Assembly (NCBI GenBank): GCA_037134755.1
Contig: JBAXLO010000154.1
Span: 1-11,334 of the forward strand
Origin: JBAXLO01 sp037134755
GTDB taxonomy: Bacteria; Bacteroidota; Bacteroidia; Bacteroidales; JACABE01
Direction of reading: 5' to 3'
DNA length: 11,334 bases
Below, one piece after another: positions 1 to 6,523 of this stretch; position 1 is the stretch's first letter, and the number at the start of each line of letters is the position of its first letter. A program made the position numbers and the translations under genes. The notes under the pieces were generated by a model, which made no database searches, was not told the origin of the DNA, and was given only the letters and a program-made list of their open reading frames with translations.

Positions 1-507
1 GCTTTTTATAAATCTCAGAATGTATTAATTGAAGAGATTACTGAAGTTCTTAAAAACACTAAAGATATTATTAAAAGCATAAAATCTTTACAGGAAGAAA
101 ACGCTGAATTAAGCAAACAAATAGCTCAGTTTAACAAAGAAAAAGCAGGTAATCTTCAGGAATCATTAATGAAGAATATGCAGCAAATTAATGGTATTAA
201 TTTTATCACCGCAAAGGTTGACCTAGATGCTGCAACTGTTAAGGATCTTTGTTTTGCAATGAAAAACAATGTTGACAACTTATTCCTTGTATTAGGCTAC
301 GAAGCAGATGATAAAGCAGGTTTAAGTGTGGTGTTATCCGAAAATCTTTTTAGTGATAAGGGGATGGATGCTTCAAAGATAGTCCGCGAAATCGCTAAAG
401 AAATACAAGGTGGCGGAGGCGGACAAGCTTTCTTTGCAACTGCAGGAGGTAAAAACCCTGCCGGTATTGAGAATGCATTTATCAAAGCAAAAGAATTGAT
501 TTCTTAA
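1..507 (+). CDS. alaS: Alanyl-tRNA synthetase, C-terminal part (5' end outside window)
   Basis: The reading frame is open from base 1, and 168 residues precede the TAA stop. The first 55 or so visible residues are charged and look coiled-coil. They are followed by a DHHA1-type domain with a run of five glycines (visible residues 137-141) and the motif AFFATAGGKNPAG, then a terminal helix. In AlaRS this C-Ala region follows the aminoacylation and editing domains; it helps bind the tRNA elbow and supports dimerisation, and the glycine-rich loop is typical (GGGGGG..AQAGG in many species). The enzyme is cytoplasmic and charges tRNA-Ala. The catalytic and editing domains lie outside the window, so I infer identity from the tail. 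A free-standing DHHA1 protein is possible, but the coiled linker before it fits AlaRS better. An ATG at 169 is internal, not the start. Confidence 0.88.
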   Translation, partial: AFYKSQNVLIEEITEVLKNTKDIIKSIKSLQEENAELSKQIAQFNKEKAGNLQESLMKNMQQINGINFITAKVDLDAATVKDLCFAMKNNVDNLFLVLGYEADDKAGLSVVLSENLFSDKGMDASKIVREIAKEIQGGGGGQAFFATAGGKNPAGIENAFIKAKELIS

Positions 508-519
508 GAATATTTTATT

Positions 520-550
520 ATTGTTTTAATAAATGATTTTATTATTTTTG
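520..550 (+). promoter_or_regulatory. Bacteroidota-type promoter for the LamG gene
   Basis: ATTG at 520-523 is followed after exactly 19 nt by TATTTTTG at 543-550. This matches the Bacteroidota primary sigma pattern TTTG-N19-TAnnTTTG with one mismatch in the -33 element. Transcription would start near 557-562, giving a leader of about 100 nt before the ATG at 664. The leader holds a possible small hairpin (GAGTGG 581-586 with CCACTT 597-602). Confidence 0.6.
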
Positions 551-663
551 TACTGAAATTTAATCATAAATAATATCAAAGAGTGGAGATCAGAAACCAC
601 TTAAAATAACGGGGTTGTTTACTTAAACCTTATTAAGTATTGAATAAATTATTAATTACTTTT

Positions 664-1656
664 ATGAAAAGAATTTTATTTTTAAGTTTATTTATTTCAA
701 TTGTTATTACTTCTAATGCCCAAACAAATACTAAATCAATTTTGTTCAACGGCACAACCGATTCAATAAGTGTTCCACATAGTGCAAGTCTTAATCCGAC
801 AGCAGCTTTAACTATTGAAGCATGGATTAAACCAACTTCATTTGGAACTAATTTATGGGATAATTATATTGTTGGTAAAGATGATTGGAATCCATCATCA
901 GCCGGTTATTGTTTACGTTGTGGTGCTGGTGGCAAACTTTCTTTCAATCTTAGTTCCGGTAGTGGAGCCTGGAAAGAAGTTACTTCAACTACTTTAATCG
1001 CTACTAATACCTGGACACATGTCGCAGGAACATTCAACGGCACTACACTTACCATTTATATTAATGGTGTTCAGTCTGGAACTTTAAGTTATTCAGGGGC
1101 AATAAATCCTTCAACTTATAACTTAAATATAGGTTCTGTTCCTTATAAAAGTTCAGGTGGACGTTTATTTAATGGTAATATCGATCAGGTTGAGGTATGG
1201 AATGTTGCTCTTACTTCTGCTCAGGTTAATCAATATATGAATTGCCCTCCGACAGGAACTGAAACAGCTTTAGTAGGTTTCTGGAACTTTGAAGAAGGAA
1301 CAGGAGCAACTGTTACTGATCTAACTTCTAACCATAACAACGGAACTATTTACACGGCTACTTGGAGTACTGATGTACAACCTTTCCATTGCGATGTAAA
1401 TGTTAGCGAAGTTGCAAAAAATACTGAGTTAAATATCTATCCAAACCCAGCAAAGAATACTTTCAATTTAAGATCTTCTCCTATTACAATCGGTTCTACT
1501 TATACTGTCTGCGATCAAATTGGCAAGCAAGTTATAAATGGTAAGATCAATAATGAAATTACTAAGATTGATATTAGTCAATTGACTCCGGGCATTTATA
1601 TGCTTCAGGTTAATGATGTGAATAATATAAAGGTTTATAAAATATTTAAGAACTAA
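664..1656 (+). CDS. Secreted LamG-fold protein with T9SS sorting domain
   Basis: The protein has 330 residues from the ATG at 664. Residues 1-19 are a signal peptide (MKR, hydrophobic core, S-N-A before Q20). Residues about 24-190 form a LamG/concanavalin A-like jelly-roll: the strand pattern starts at SILFNGTTDSISVP, passes AWIKPTSF and WTHVAGTFNG, and ends at IDQVEVWNVALTSAQV. Residues about 257-330 are a Por-type C-terminal domain (LNIYPNPAKN near its start, GIYMLQV and a basic KVYKIFKN end), which directs type IX secretion across the outer membrane. The likely role is an extracellular or surface-attached carbohydrate- or ligand-binding protein; no catalytic domain is visible. A TTG eight codons upstream (640) would put extra residues before the signal peptide, so ATG 664 is preferred. 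It has its own promoter and is not linked in function to alaS. Confidence 0.85.
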   Translation: MKRILFLSLFISIVITSNAQTNTKSILFNGTTDSISVPHSASLNPTAALTIEAWIKPTSFGTNLWDNYIVGKDDWNPSSAGYCLRCGAGGKLSFNLSSGSGAWKEVTSTTLIATNTWTHVAGTFNGTTLTIYINGVQSGTLSYSGAINPSTYNLNIGSVPYKSSGGRLFNGNIDQVEVWNVALTSAQVNQYMNCPPTGTETALVGFWNFEEGTGATVTDLTSNHNNGTIYTATWSTDVQPFHCDVNVSEVAKNTELNIYPNPAKNTFNLRSSPITIGSTYTVCDQIGKQVINGKINNEITKIDISQLTPGIYMLQVNDVNNIKVYKIFKN

Positions 1657-1668
1657 CACAAATACCGG

Positions 1669-1694
1669 ATTAATGCTTCTGATAAAGTATTAAT
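1669..1694 (+). terminator. AT-rich hairpin after the LamG gene, possible terminator
   Basis: ATTAATGCTT (1669-1678) pairs with AAGTATTAAT (1685-1694): a 10-bp stem with one G-T wobble and a 6-nt loop, followed by TTTATC. It fills the 46-bp gap before the next gene. The stem is poor in GC and the T-run is short, so termination would be weak; it may instead be only a processing or attenuation structure. Confidence 0.4.
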
Positions 1695-1702
1695 TTTATC
1701 AA

Positions 1703-2893
1703 ATGAAAGAATTAATCAATAAAATAAAAGCTATGTCGTCTGATTATCTCAATGAAATAATTGAGATCAGACGACATATTCATACTAACCCGGAGTTAGG
1801 TTTTGAAGAATATAAAACTTCAGAATATATAGCAACAAAACTTACGGAGTTTGGTATTCCATTTAAAACAGGAATTGCTAAAACAGGAATAGTTGCCCTT
1901 ATCGAATGTAAAAATCCTGAGAAGATAACAATTGCTTTGCGTGCTGATATGGATGCTTTACCTATATTAGAACAAAATCAAATAGAATATAAATCTGTTA
2001 ACGAAGGTGTAATGCATGCCTGCGGACATGATGCTCATGTAGCTTGTTTGCTTGGTGCTGCCAAGATTATTAATACATTAAAAGAAGAATTACAAGGCAC
2101 TGCTAAACTTATATTCCAACCTTCCGAAGAAATGTTTCCCGGTGGTGCATTAGCAATGATTAACGAAGGAGTACTAGAGAATCCAAAACCTGATTTGATT
2201 ATTGGTCAGCATGTATTACCTACAATGGATTGTGGTAAGATGGGTTTGAAAGCAGGAAAATACATGGCTTCAACTGATGAGATTTATCTTACCGTAAAAG
2301 GAAAAGGTGGTCATGGGGCAACTCCCGAGTTGAATATTGATCCTGTTGTTATAGCTGCACACATTATTATTGCTTTGCAACAGATTGTAAGTCGCAATGC
2401 CCGTCCTGATGTTCCTACTGTGCTTTCGTTTGGTAGAGTAATAGCTAATGGGCGTACTAATATTATTCCAGATATAGTTACATTAGATGGAACTTTACGT
2501 ACTTTCGATGAGTCATGGAGAGCCGAGGCACATCTAAAGATTACTAAGATGGCTCAATCAATTGCTGAAGGCATGGGAGGTAGTTGCGATGTTAGAATTG
2601 AAAAAGGTTATCCATTTTTAGTTAATGATGATATGGTGACAAAAGAAGTTTCAGAAAGTGCAAAAGCTTTTCTCGGTGAAGAAAACGTTGAAGAACTTCC
2701 CTTACGCATGACTGCCGAAGATTTTGCTTACTTCACACAACAAATACCTGCTTGTTTCTATCGTTTAGGAATACGAAACGAAAGCAAAGGTATAACTTCA
2801 AATCTTCATACCAATACTTTTAATATAGACGAAGATTCTCTAAAAACCGGAATGGGACTAATGGCATGGTTAGCTGTTAGCAAAATGAAATAG
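1703..2893 (+). CDS. M20 family metallo-amidohydrolase (M20D type)
   Basis: The protein has 396 residues, a usual length for bacterial N-acyl-amino acid amidohydrolases of the hippurate / IAA-amino acid hydrolase group. The family signature is complete: ADMDALPI (81-88), HACGHDAH (105-112, with metal-site C107 and H109), PSEE (140-143, catalytic E142 and metal-ligand E143), GQH (168-170, H170), the lid/dimer domain from about 187 to 290 with GGHGA (H204), TAEDF (337-341), and LHTN near the C-terminus (H369). Members cut amide bonds of N-acylated amino acids or small peptides in the cytoplasm with a two-metal centre; the exact substrate cannot be read from sequence. No signal peptide is seen. 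The gene begins 46 bp after the LamG gene, with a hairpin between them. I see no clear -7 box of its own, so read-through from upstream is possible. Confidence 0.9.
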   Translation: MKELINKIKAMSSDYLNEIIEIRRHIHTNPELGFEEYKTSEYIATKLTEFGIPFKTGIAKTGIVALIECKNPEKITIALRADMDALPILEQNQIEYKSVNEGVMHACGHDAHVACLLGAAKIINTLKEELQGTAKLIFQPSEEMFPGGALAMINEGVLENPKPDLIIGQHVLPTMDCGKMGLKAGKYMASTDEIYLTVKGKGGHGATPELNIDPVVIAAHIIIALQQIVSRNARPDVPTVLSFGRVIANGRTNIIPDIVTLDGTLRTFDESWRAEAHLKITKMAQSIAEGMGGSCDVRIEKGYPFLVNDDMVTKEVSESAKAFLGEENVEELPLRMTAEDFAYFTQQIPACFYRLGIRNESKGITSNLHTNTFNIDEDSLKTGMGLMAWLAVSKMK

Positions 2894-2942
2894 TTTAATA
2901 TATTTATTAATAATGTTTTCTGATTTTCATTTATGGAAGTCC

Positions 2943-2960
2943 AAATTCGCCATTGCGAAA
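2943..2960. repeat. TTCGC palindrome, CATT-centred copy
   Basis: Core TTCGCCATTGCGAA (2946-2959) is one of nine copies in the window. The two TTCGC half-sites are inverted; the centre is CATT rather than the symmetric AATT. Confidence 0.85.
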
Positions 2961-3008
2961 TTGAATGGGTTATTATGTTAATAATAAAGTAGTTTAGCTA
3001 TCCTCCCT

Positions 3009-3030
3009 TAAATTCGCAATTGCGAATTTA
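3009..3030. repeat. TTCGC palindrome, perfect 22-bp copy
   Basis: Core TTCGCAATTGCGAA (3013-3026) sits inside a perfect 22-bp palindrome. It lies 131 bp (core start to TA) upstream of the -7 box at 3144, the same distance as between the copy at 6289 and the -7 box at 6420. Confidence 0.9.
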
Positions 3031-3082
3031 TAAGCCAAAATATTATTTATCTGAAATACAAGGTGTTTTAAAACGACAAATT

Positions 3083-3151
3083 AAATTCGCCCTTTTTTCG
3101 CCCTTTTTTCGTCACATGCCTTTTTTTATAAGGCATCCCTAACTACTTTTG
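3083..3151 (+). promoter_or_regulatory. Composite promoter module of the lipoprotein gene
   Basis: Two direct 11-bp units TTCGCCCTTTT begin at 3086 and 3097, followed by a third TTCG at 3108-3111. The -7 box TACTTTTG lies at 3144-3151; the expected -33 position (3121-3124) reads TTTT. The ATG is 43 bp after the box. A 31-bp stretch (3083-3113) recurs without mismatch at 10663-10693, at the same distance from the -7 box there. One turn of helix between units and a position directly upstream of -33 fit an activator site; the factor is unknown. Confidence 0.6.
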
Positions 3152-3193
3152 CTGCATAATTAAATAATTAATAAATTTTAAATAAATAATACA

Positions 3194-3751
3194 ATGAAAA
3201 AAGTTTTAAGTTTAGTTGCAGCAATAAGTTTTGCAATCGTTTTAATCAGTTCATGTCAAAAAGATAATGTATCTGTTAATAATACTCCAAATACAGTTAA
3301 AAGCAATTCTATTGCCCAAAAGCTTGGAGAATTAAAAGGTTTAAAATCTTCAAATCTTGAAGGAATCTATAGCTTATCATCAGTAGTAGGACATAGCTCT
3401 ACTGATTGTGGTAATGCTTGTGTGATGATAGGTGGGATAAGAACTCATATAGATTGTCAGTATTGGGGAAGTAAATGTAGTTTATATGCAAAAATTAATG
3501 TTAGTAAGGTAGATCCAAAAGATGATAAAGATCCTTATTACTCAGCTATTGCACTCAATGTTTTTGAACCAACTGATGATAGTATTTTCTTTATGCCTAA
3601 TCGTTCCTTTTTATTTAAAAGTGATACTTTTGATAAAGGTTATATTTGGCTTAATATTCCTAAACAAAAGCTTGTAAGAGATAAAGAAACTAATCTTTTT
3701 CTTTATTATAATATTACATTTACATATGACCAATTATATGAAAATAGATAA
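3194..3751 (+). CDS. Small lipoprotein of unknown function with four cysteines
   Basis: The protein has 185 residues. Residues 1-20 form a type II signal peptide with lipobox L-I-S-S-C, so C21 should be lipidated and the protein anchored in a membrane facing the periplasm or surface. The next 40 residues are Ser/Asn/Lys-rich and probably a flexible tether. Residues about 70-170 look like a small beta-rich domain with four cysteines, C72, C76, C88 and C95 (spacing 3, 11, 6), which could form two disulfides in an oxidising compartment. I do not recognise the domain. The gene is 58 bp upstream of the LytS-type kinase and on the same strand, so the product could be a partner or a target of that system; this is inference from position only. 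The composite TTCGC promoter module in front of it is shared with two other genes in the window. Confidence 0.75.
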   Translation: MKKVLSLVAAISFAIVLISSCQKDNVSVNNTPNTVKSNSIAQKLGELKGLKSSNLEGIYSLSSVVGHSSTDCGNACVMIGGIRTHIDCQYWGSKCSLYAKINVSKVDPKDDKDPYYSAIALNVFEPTDDSIFFMPNRSFLFKSDTFDKGYIWLNIPKQKLVRDKETNLFLYYNITFTYDQLYENR

Positions 3752-3765
3752 TTTTCTTTTTTAAT

Positions 3766-3795
3766 ATAAAAGTATGCATCTTTTATTTAATTTTG
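3766..3795 (+). promoter_or_regulatory. -7 box with inverted repeat at the kinase gene
   Basis: TAATTTTG at 3788-3795 is a perfect TAnnTTTG box, ending only 14 nt before the kinase ATG, so the leader would be very short. Directly upstream, arms ATAAAAG (3766-3772) and CTTTTAT (3780-3786) flank a TATGCAT loop and cover the spacer between -33 and -7. No good -33 element is seen. The inverted repeat may be an operator, or a weak terminator of the lipoprotein gene. Confidence 0.4.
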
Positions 3796-3809
3796 TAAAA
3801 AAATAAATA

Positions 3810-4838
3810 ATGCATAAAAAGAAAATTATTGAATTCATTTTCCACATAATATTTTGGGTTGTTACTTGTTATTTTTTTATAAACAACTCTTTTTTAAGAA
3901 GTGTGATAAGGAAAGACTATTATGAATATCTTTTCTTAATCATGATTATATGCTTAATTTATTTTAACTTATACATACTTATTGTAAAGTTCTTTAATAA
4001 AAGTAAATTTATAAATTACTTTTGCTCTTTGTTTATTTGTACACTGTTGATTACAATAATTGAATATAAGATTATTAATAATGACATACTTCTTATAACT
4101 GTCAGATTACCAAAGAAAGTCCAAATTGATCTTCAAAGGTGGAATTTCTTTGGAATATTTTTCAGAGATTCACTTTTTGTTGCTTTCTTTACTATGTTTA
4201 AAATATATAGAGATGCTATTGGATCATATAAGCTATTAAGAGATAACACAGTTTTGGAAAAGCAGAAATTAATGGTAGAAATTAATATGCTGAAGTCAAA
4301 GATTAATTCACATTTTTTATTTAATACTTTAAATAATTTATATGTAATGTCTTTAAAATCCGCTCCTGAAACACCCGAAATGATATTAAATCTTACTGAT
4401 TTGATGGATTATGTTGTAGTGGAAAGTGAAAAGGAAATAATTCCTATTGAAAAGGAAATAGATTTTATTACTAATTACATTGCTTTAGAAAGAATTAGAC
4501 ATCATAAACTGACAATAGAATTTAACTACAATGAAGAATTATATAACATAAAAATAGCTCCAATGATATTCGAGTCATTTATAAATAATGCATTTAAATA
4601 CACTAAGAATGATGGGACTGGCTATGTAAAAATTAATATAAATTGTTTTCAAGATGGAAAAGTTATACTTATTTGTGAAAACAATAAACTTAAAAATAAT
4701 TCAGAAGTAGTTTCAAGAGGAAAAGGAATGAAAAATACTATTGAAAGGTTAGAAATGCTTTACAAAGATCATCATTTCTTAAATATTATAAATGATGAAG
4801 AAATTTATAAAGCAGAACTTACTCTTGAAACTATTTAG
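3810..4838 (+). CDS. LytS-family membrane sensor histidine kinase
   Basis: The protein has 342 residues. Four hydrophobic segments (about 7-25, 38-61, 67-86, 112-133) form an N-terminal membrane sensor with little outside the bilayer. A linker helix (about 138-165) leads to the His_kinase (LytS/YehU-type) box LKSKINSHFLFNTLNN, with phospho-acceptor H168. The ATP-binding domain follows: N-box PMIFESFINNAFKYT (251-265, N260), then GKGMKNTIERLEMLY (304-318) as the glycine-rich lid. In this family the box usually reads INPHFLFN; here serine replaces proline just before the histidine. The protein should autophosphorylate and pass phosphate to the LytTR regulator encoded convergently, whose stop codon region overlaps this one by 8 bp. 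The signal sensed is unknown. The AT content is high even for this window. Confidence 0.88.
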   Translation: MHKKKIIEFIFHIIFWVVTCYFFINNSFLRSVIRKDYYEYLFLIMIICLIYFNLYILIVKFFNKSKFINYFCSLFICTLLITIIEYKIINNDILLITVRLPKKVQIDLQRWNFFGIFFRDSLFVAFFTMFKIYRDAIGSYKLLRDNTVLEKQKLMVEINMLKSKINSHFLFNTLNNLYVMSLKSAPETPEMILNLTDLMDYVVVESEKEIIPIEKEIDFITNYIALERIRHHKLTIEFNYNEELYNIKIAPMIFESFINNAFKYTKNDGTGYVKININCFQDGKVILICENNKLKNNSEVVSRGKGMKNTIERLEMLYKDHHFLNIINDEEIYKAELTLETI

Positions 4839-5583
4839 TTTTAGTTTGATCATCGATAACTGCATCAATGTCTTTTATATAATCAGCAGTAATAGGTATA
4901 TTTGAACCATCTGTTAGAATTAGCATGTTTCGGATTCTATTTACAATACTGTTTCTATGAACTATTGTTCCTCTGTTAACTCTGATAAATTCGTTGCCCG
5001 GCAAAATTTCTTGAAAAGATTTTATAGTATTTACCATTCGTAATTTCCTGCCGTCTTTAATAATTATGAATAGGAAGTTATCACCTTTTTCAACAAAGAC
5101 GATATCATCAAAAAACACTTTTTCTTTTTGATCATTATCATTTGTTACAAAAACATAATCAGTAGTTCTGTCAACATCTTGAAATTTAAGTTGAGTTTTT
5201 AATTTCTCTAATTCATTTTCTGAATTTAATCTAACTAAAACTTTTTGAATAGCCTTGTTTAAACGATCAGGCCTTATAGGTTTTAGAACGTAATCAACTA
5301 CATTTAAGTCAAAACTTTCAACTGCATGATCTCTATGCCCGGTAGTTATAATCACCATAATTTGTTTATCAAGATTCCTTAACATATCCAAACCATTAAG
5401 ACCTGGCATGTCAACATCCAAAAATATTAAATCTGGAGTTGAACTTATTAAATGGAACTGAGCACTTAGAGCATCATAAAAGTTACCAGTTGGGGTAAGA
5501 TAGATATAAGGTTTTAGAATTGCTTCTAATCCTTCATGAGCCAGAGGCTCGTCATCTACAATTATATACTTAAGATTTCGCAT
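4831..5583 (-). CDS. LytTR-type response regulator
   Basis: The protein has 250 residues. The receiver domain spans residues 1-118, with acidic pair D10/D11, phospho-acceptor D56 in FLDVDMPG, T80/T81 and K101 in VLKPI. After a short charged linker (about 118-138), residues 140-245 form a LytTR DNA-binding domain (VFFDDIVFVEKGDNFLFI, then FIRVNRGTIVHRNSIV). Such regulators normally bind pairs of direct repeats upstream of their targets. The presumed partner is the LytS-type kinase on the opposite strand; the two genes face each other and overlap by 8 bp, whereas such pairs are more often co-directional in one operon. Convergent overlap could make the two transcripts interfere with each other. 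Its targets are not shown by the sequence; the direct repeats just upstream of the gene are a candidate for autoregulation. Confidence 0.9.
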   Translation of the reverse strand: MRNLKYIIVDDEPLAHEGLEAILKPYIYLTPTGNFYDALSAQFHLISSTPDLIFLDVDMPGLNGLDMLRNLDKQIMVIITTGHRDHAVESFDLNVVDYVLKPIRPDRLNKAIQKVLVRLNSENELEKLKTQLKFQDVDRTTDYVFVTNDNDQKEKVFFDDIVFVEKGDNFLFIIIKDGRKLRMVNTIKSFQEILPGNEFIRVNRGTIVHRNSIVNRIRNMLILTDGSNIPITADYIKDIDAVIDDQTKTK

Positions 5584-5598
5584 TTATTTAATTTTTAG

Positions 5599-5606
5599 CA
5601 AAGATA
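5599..5606 (-). promoter_or_regulatory. -7 box of the response regulator gene
   Basis: On the minus strand this reads TATCTTTG, a perfect TAnnTTTG. It ends 15 nt before the ATG (5581-5583), so the leader is very short, as for the kinase gene. No matching -33 element is seen at 19 nt, which may mean dependence on an activator. Confidence 0.45.
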
Positions 5607-5629
5607 TAAATTATAACGCTAAAAAAGAC

Positions 5630-5653
5630 ATTTTATGCAATATTTTATGCAAT
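5630..5653. repeat. Two direct 12-bp repeats upstream of the regulator gene
   Basis: ATTTTATGCAAT occurs twice back to back (5630-5641, 5642-5653). It starts 24 bp upstream of the regulator's -7 box, close to where -33 and an activator would bind. The element TTTTATGCA appears again, reversed, over the kinase start codon (3811-3819). Confidence 0.6.
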
Positions 5654-5709
5654 ATTAATATATGGAAATCATTTTAAGAGATAATAAATTTAATTAACCT
5701 GTAATTTAC

Positions 5710-6070
5710 AAATTCGCCATTGCGAATTTAGGTTTTTATTTTATAAACTCTTTATATCAATTACATATGAGCTTAAATTCGCAATGGCGAATTTGATGTA
5801 TTTTGTATGTGTTTAATTTACAAGCACAAATAAAATCATGCTAATTCATTTACTGTTTTTACATATTAAAATTTATATTACTGTAATAGTTGTAATTATG
5901 GAATTTAATAAAGAGAAATATTACTTAAAATTAGATTAAATAAAATTCGCAATTGCGAGTTACATGTTTTTTCTATGTTTTTATGTCAAATTCGCAATGG
6001 CGAATTCATAAAATCAATAATTAGTCTTAAATATCAAATAGATAAATACCAAATTCGCAATGGCGAATTT
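5710..6070. repeat. Cluster of five TTCGC palindromes
   Basis: Cores lie at 5713-5726 (CATT centre), 5778-5791 (AATG), 5946-5959 (AATT, right arm altered to GCGAG), 5991-6004 (AATG) and 6054-6067 (AATG). The good copies extend to AAATTCGC....GCGAATTT, an 8-bp stem with a 4-nt loop. CATT and AATG centres are the same site read from opposite strands. No gene lies among them. Confidence 0.85.
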
Positions 6071-6273
6071 ATATAAATCGTATCTTTATTTTAAATTTAG
6101 CTTGTAAGACCATTTTACTTTTATCTAAGTTAATTCTTGTATGAGCATATTAATGATCACATATACAATATTTAACAGTTGGATATTTAAATATCTTTTA
6201 TAAGAGAGAATATAGTTTTATTTATAAAATAAATTTGCACTAGCTGATATCCACTTTTATCACATTGCAAAAT

Positions 6274-6390
6274 AAATTCGCCCCTTTTTTCGCAATTGCG
6301 AATTTTTAAGCCTATCATTAATTATCTAATTTATAAACTATAAGAAATCTGCAATTTAAAATTCGCCCCTTTTTTCGCAATTGCGAATTT
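6274..6390. repeat. Duplicated 32-bp composite repeat, 85 bp apart
   Basis: Positions 6274-6305 and 6359-6390 are identical. Each has a TTCGCCCCTTTT direct unit (12 bp) followed directly by the symmetric palindrome TTCGCAATTGCGAA (6289-6302 and 6374-6387). It merges the direct-repeat and inverted-repeat forms of the same half-site. The second copy abuts the HNH gene's promoter. Confidence 0.85.
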
Positions 6391-6395
6391 AAACC

Positions 6396-6427
6396 CTTGA
6401 CTTTTGCTTTATTTGAATGTAATTTTG
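6396..6427 (+). promoter_or_regulatory. Promoter of the HNH gene
   Basis: The -7 box TAATTTTG lies at 6420-6427. CTTG (6396-6399) is 20 nt upstream and serves as a fair -33 element. The last GCGAA of the composite repeat ends at 6387, 33 bp before the TA, matching the spacing at the lipoprotein and FN3-like genes. The leader would be about 90 nt. Confidence 0.55.
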
Positions 6428-6523
6428 TGTCGGAATTGATAGAAAAATATAGAATTTCATATTAAATTTATAATAACAAAATAGAAAAGAATTGAACTAA
6501 TATGCTTTAAAATATAACTAAAA

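Larger units (their letters stand above)
2894..3193. other. 300-bp spacer with palindromes and a promoter module
   Basis: I see no gene here. The spacer holds two TTCGC palindromes (cores 2946-2959 and 3013-3026), a tandem TTCGCCCTTTT repeat (3086-3111), a small hairpin (ATGCCTT 3116-3122 with AAGGCAT 3130-3136) and a -7 box (3144-3151). All appear to belong to regulation of the lipoprotein gene downstream. No convincing terminator follows the amidohydrolase gene. Confidence 0.7.
5584..6523. other. 940-bp gene-free region rich in palindromes
   Basis: No open frame of useful length is seen on either strand. The region holds the regulator's promoter and its 12-bp direct repeats, seven TTCGC palindromes (cores from 5713 to 6387), two copies of a 32-bp composite repeat, and the HNH gene's promoter. 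A lone -7-like TAAATTTG at 6230-6237 has no -33 partner; if active it would give a short non-coding RNA running through the composite repeats, which I cannot show. Confidence 0.7.

Noticed and set aside
640..663. TTG start giving eight extra residues on the LamG protein
   Set aside because: The ATG at 664 starts a standard signal peptide; the extension would spoil it.
3083..3113. A mobile element (MITE) explaining the repeated promoter sequences
   Set aside because: No terminal inverted repeats or target-site duplications are visible, and similarity stops at the functional elements while distances are kept.
5630..5653. Confident LytTR binding site
   Set aside because: LytTR sites are usually about 9-bp direct repeats roughly two turns apart; these are 12 bp apart and do not fit the known consensus, so the claim stays a hypothesis.
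5710..6390. Palindromes as ordinary intrinsic terminators
   Set aside because: Five to seven in a row without genes between them, only 3-5 T after the stem, and several lie upstream of promoters rather than after genes. A side role in stopping transcription from either direction is not excluded.
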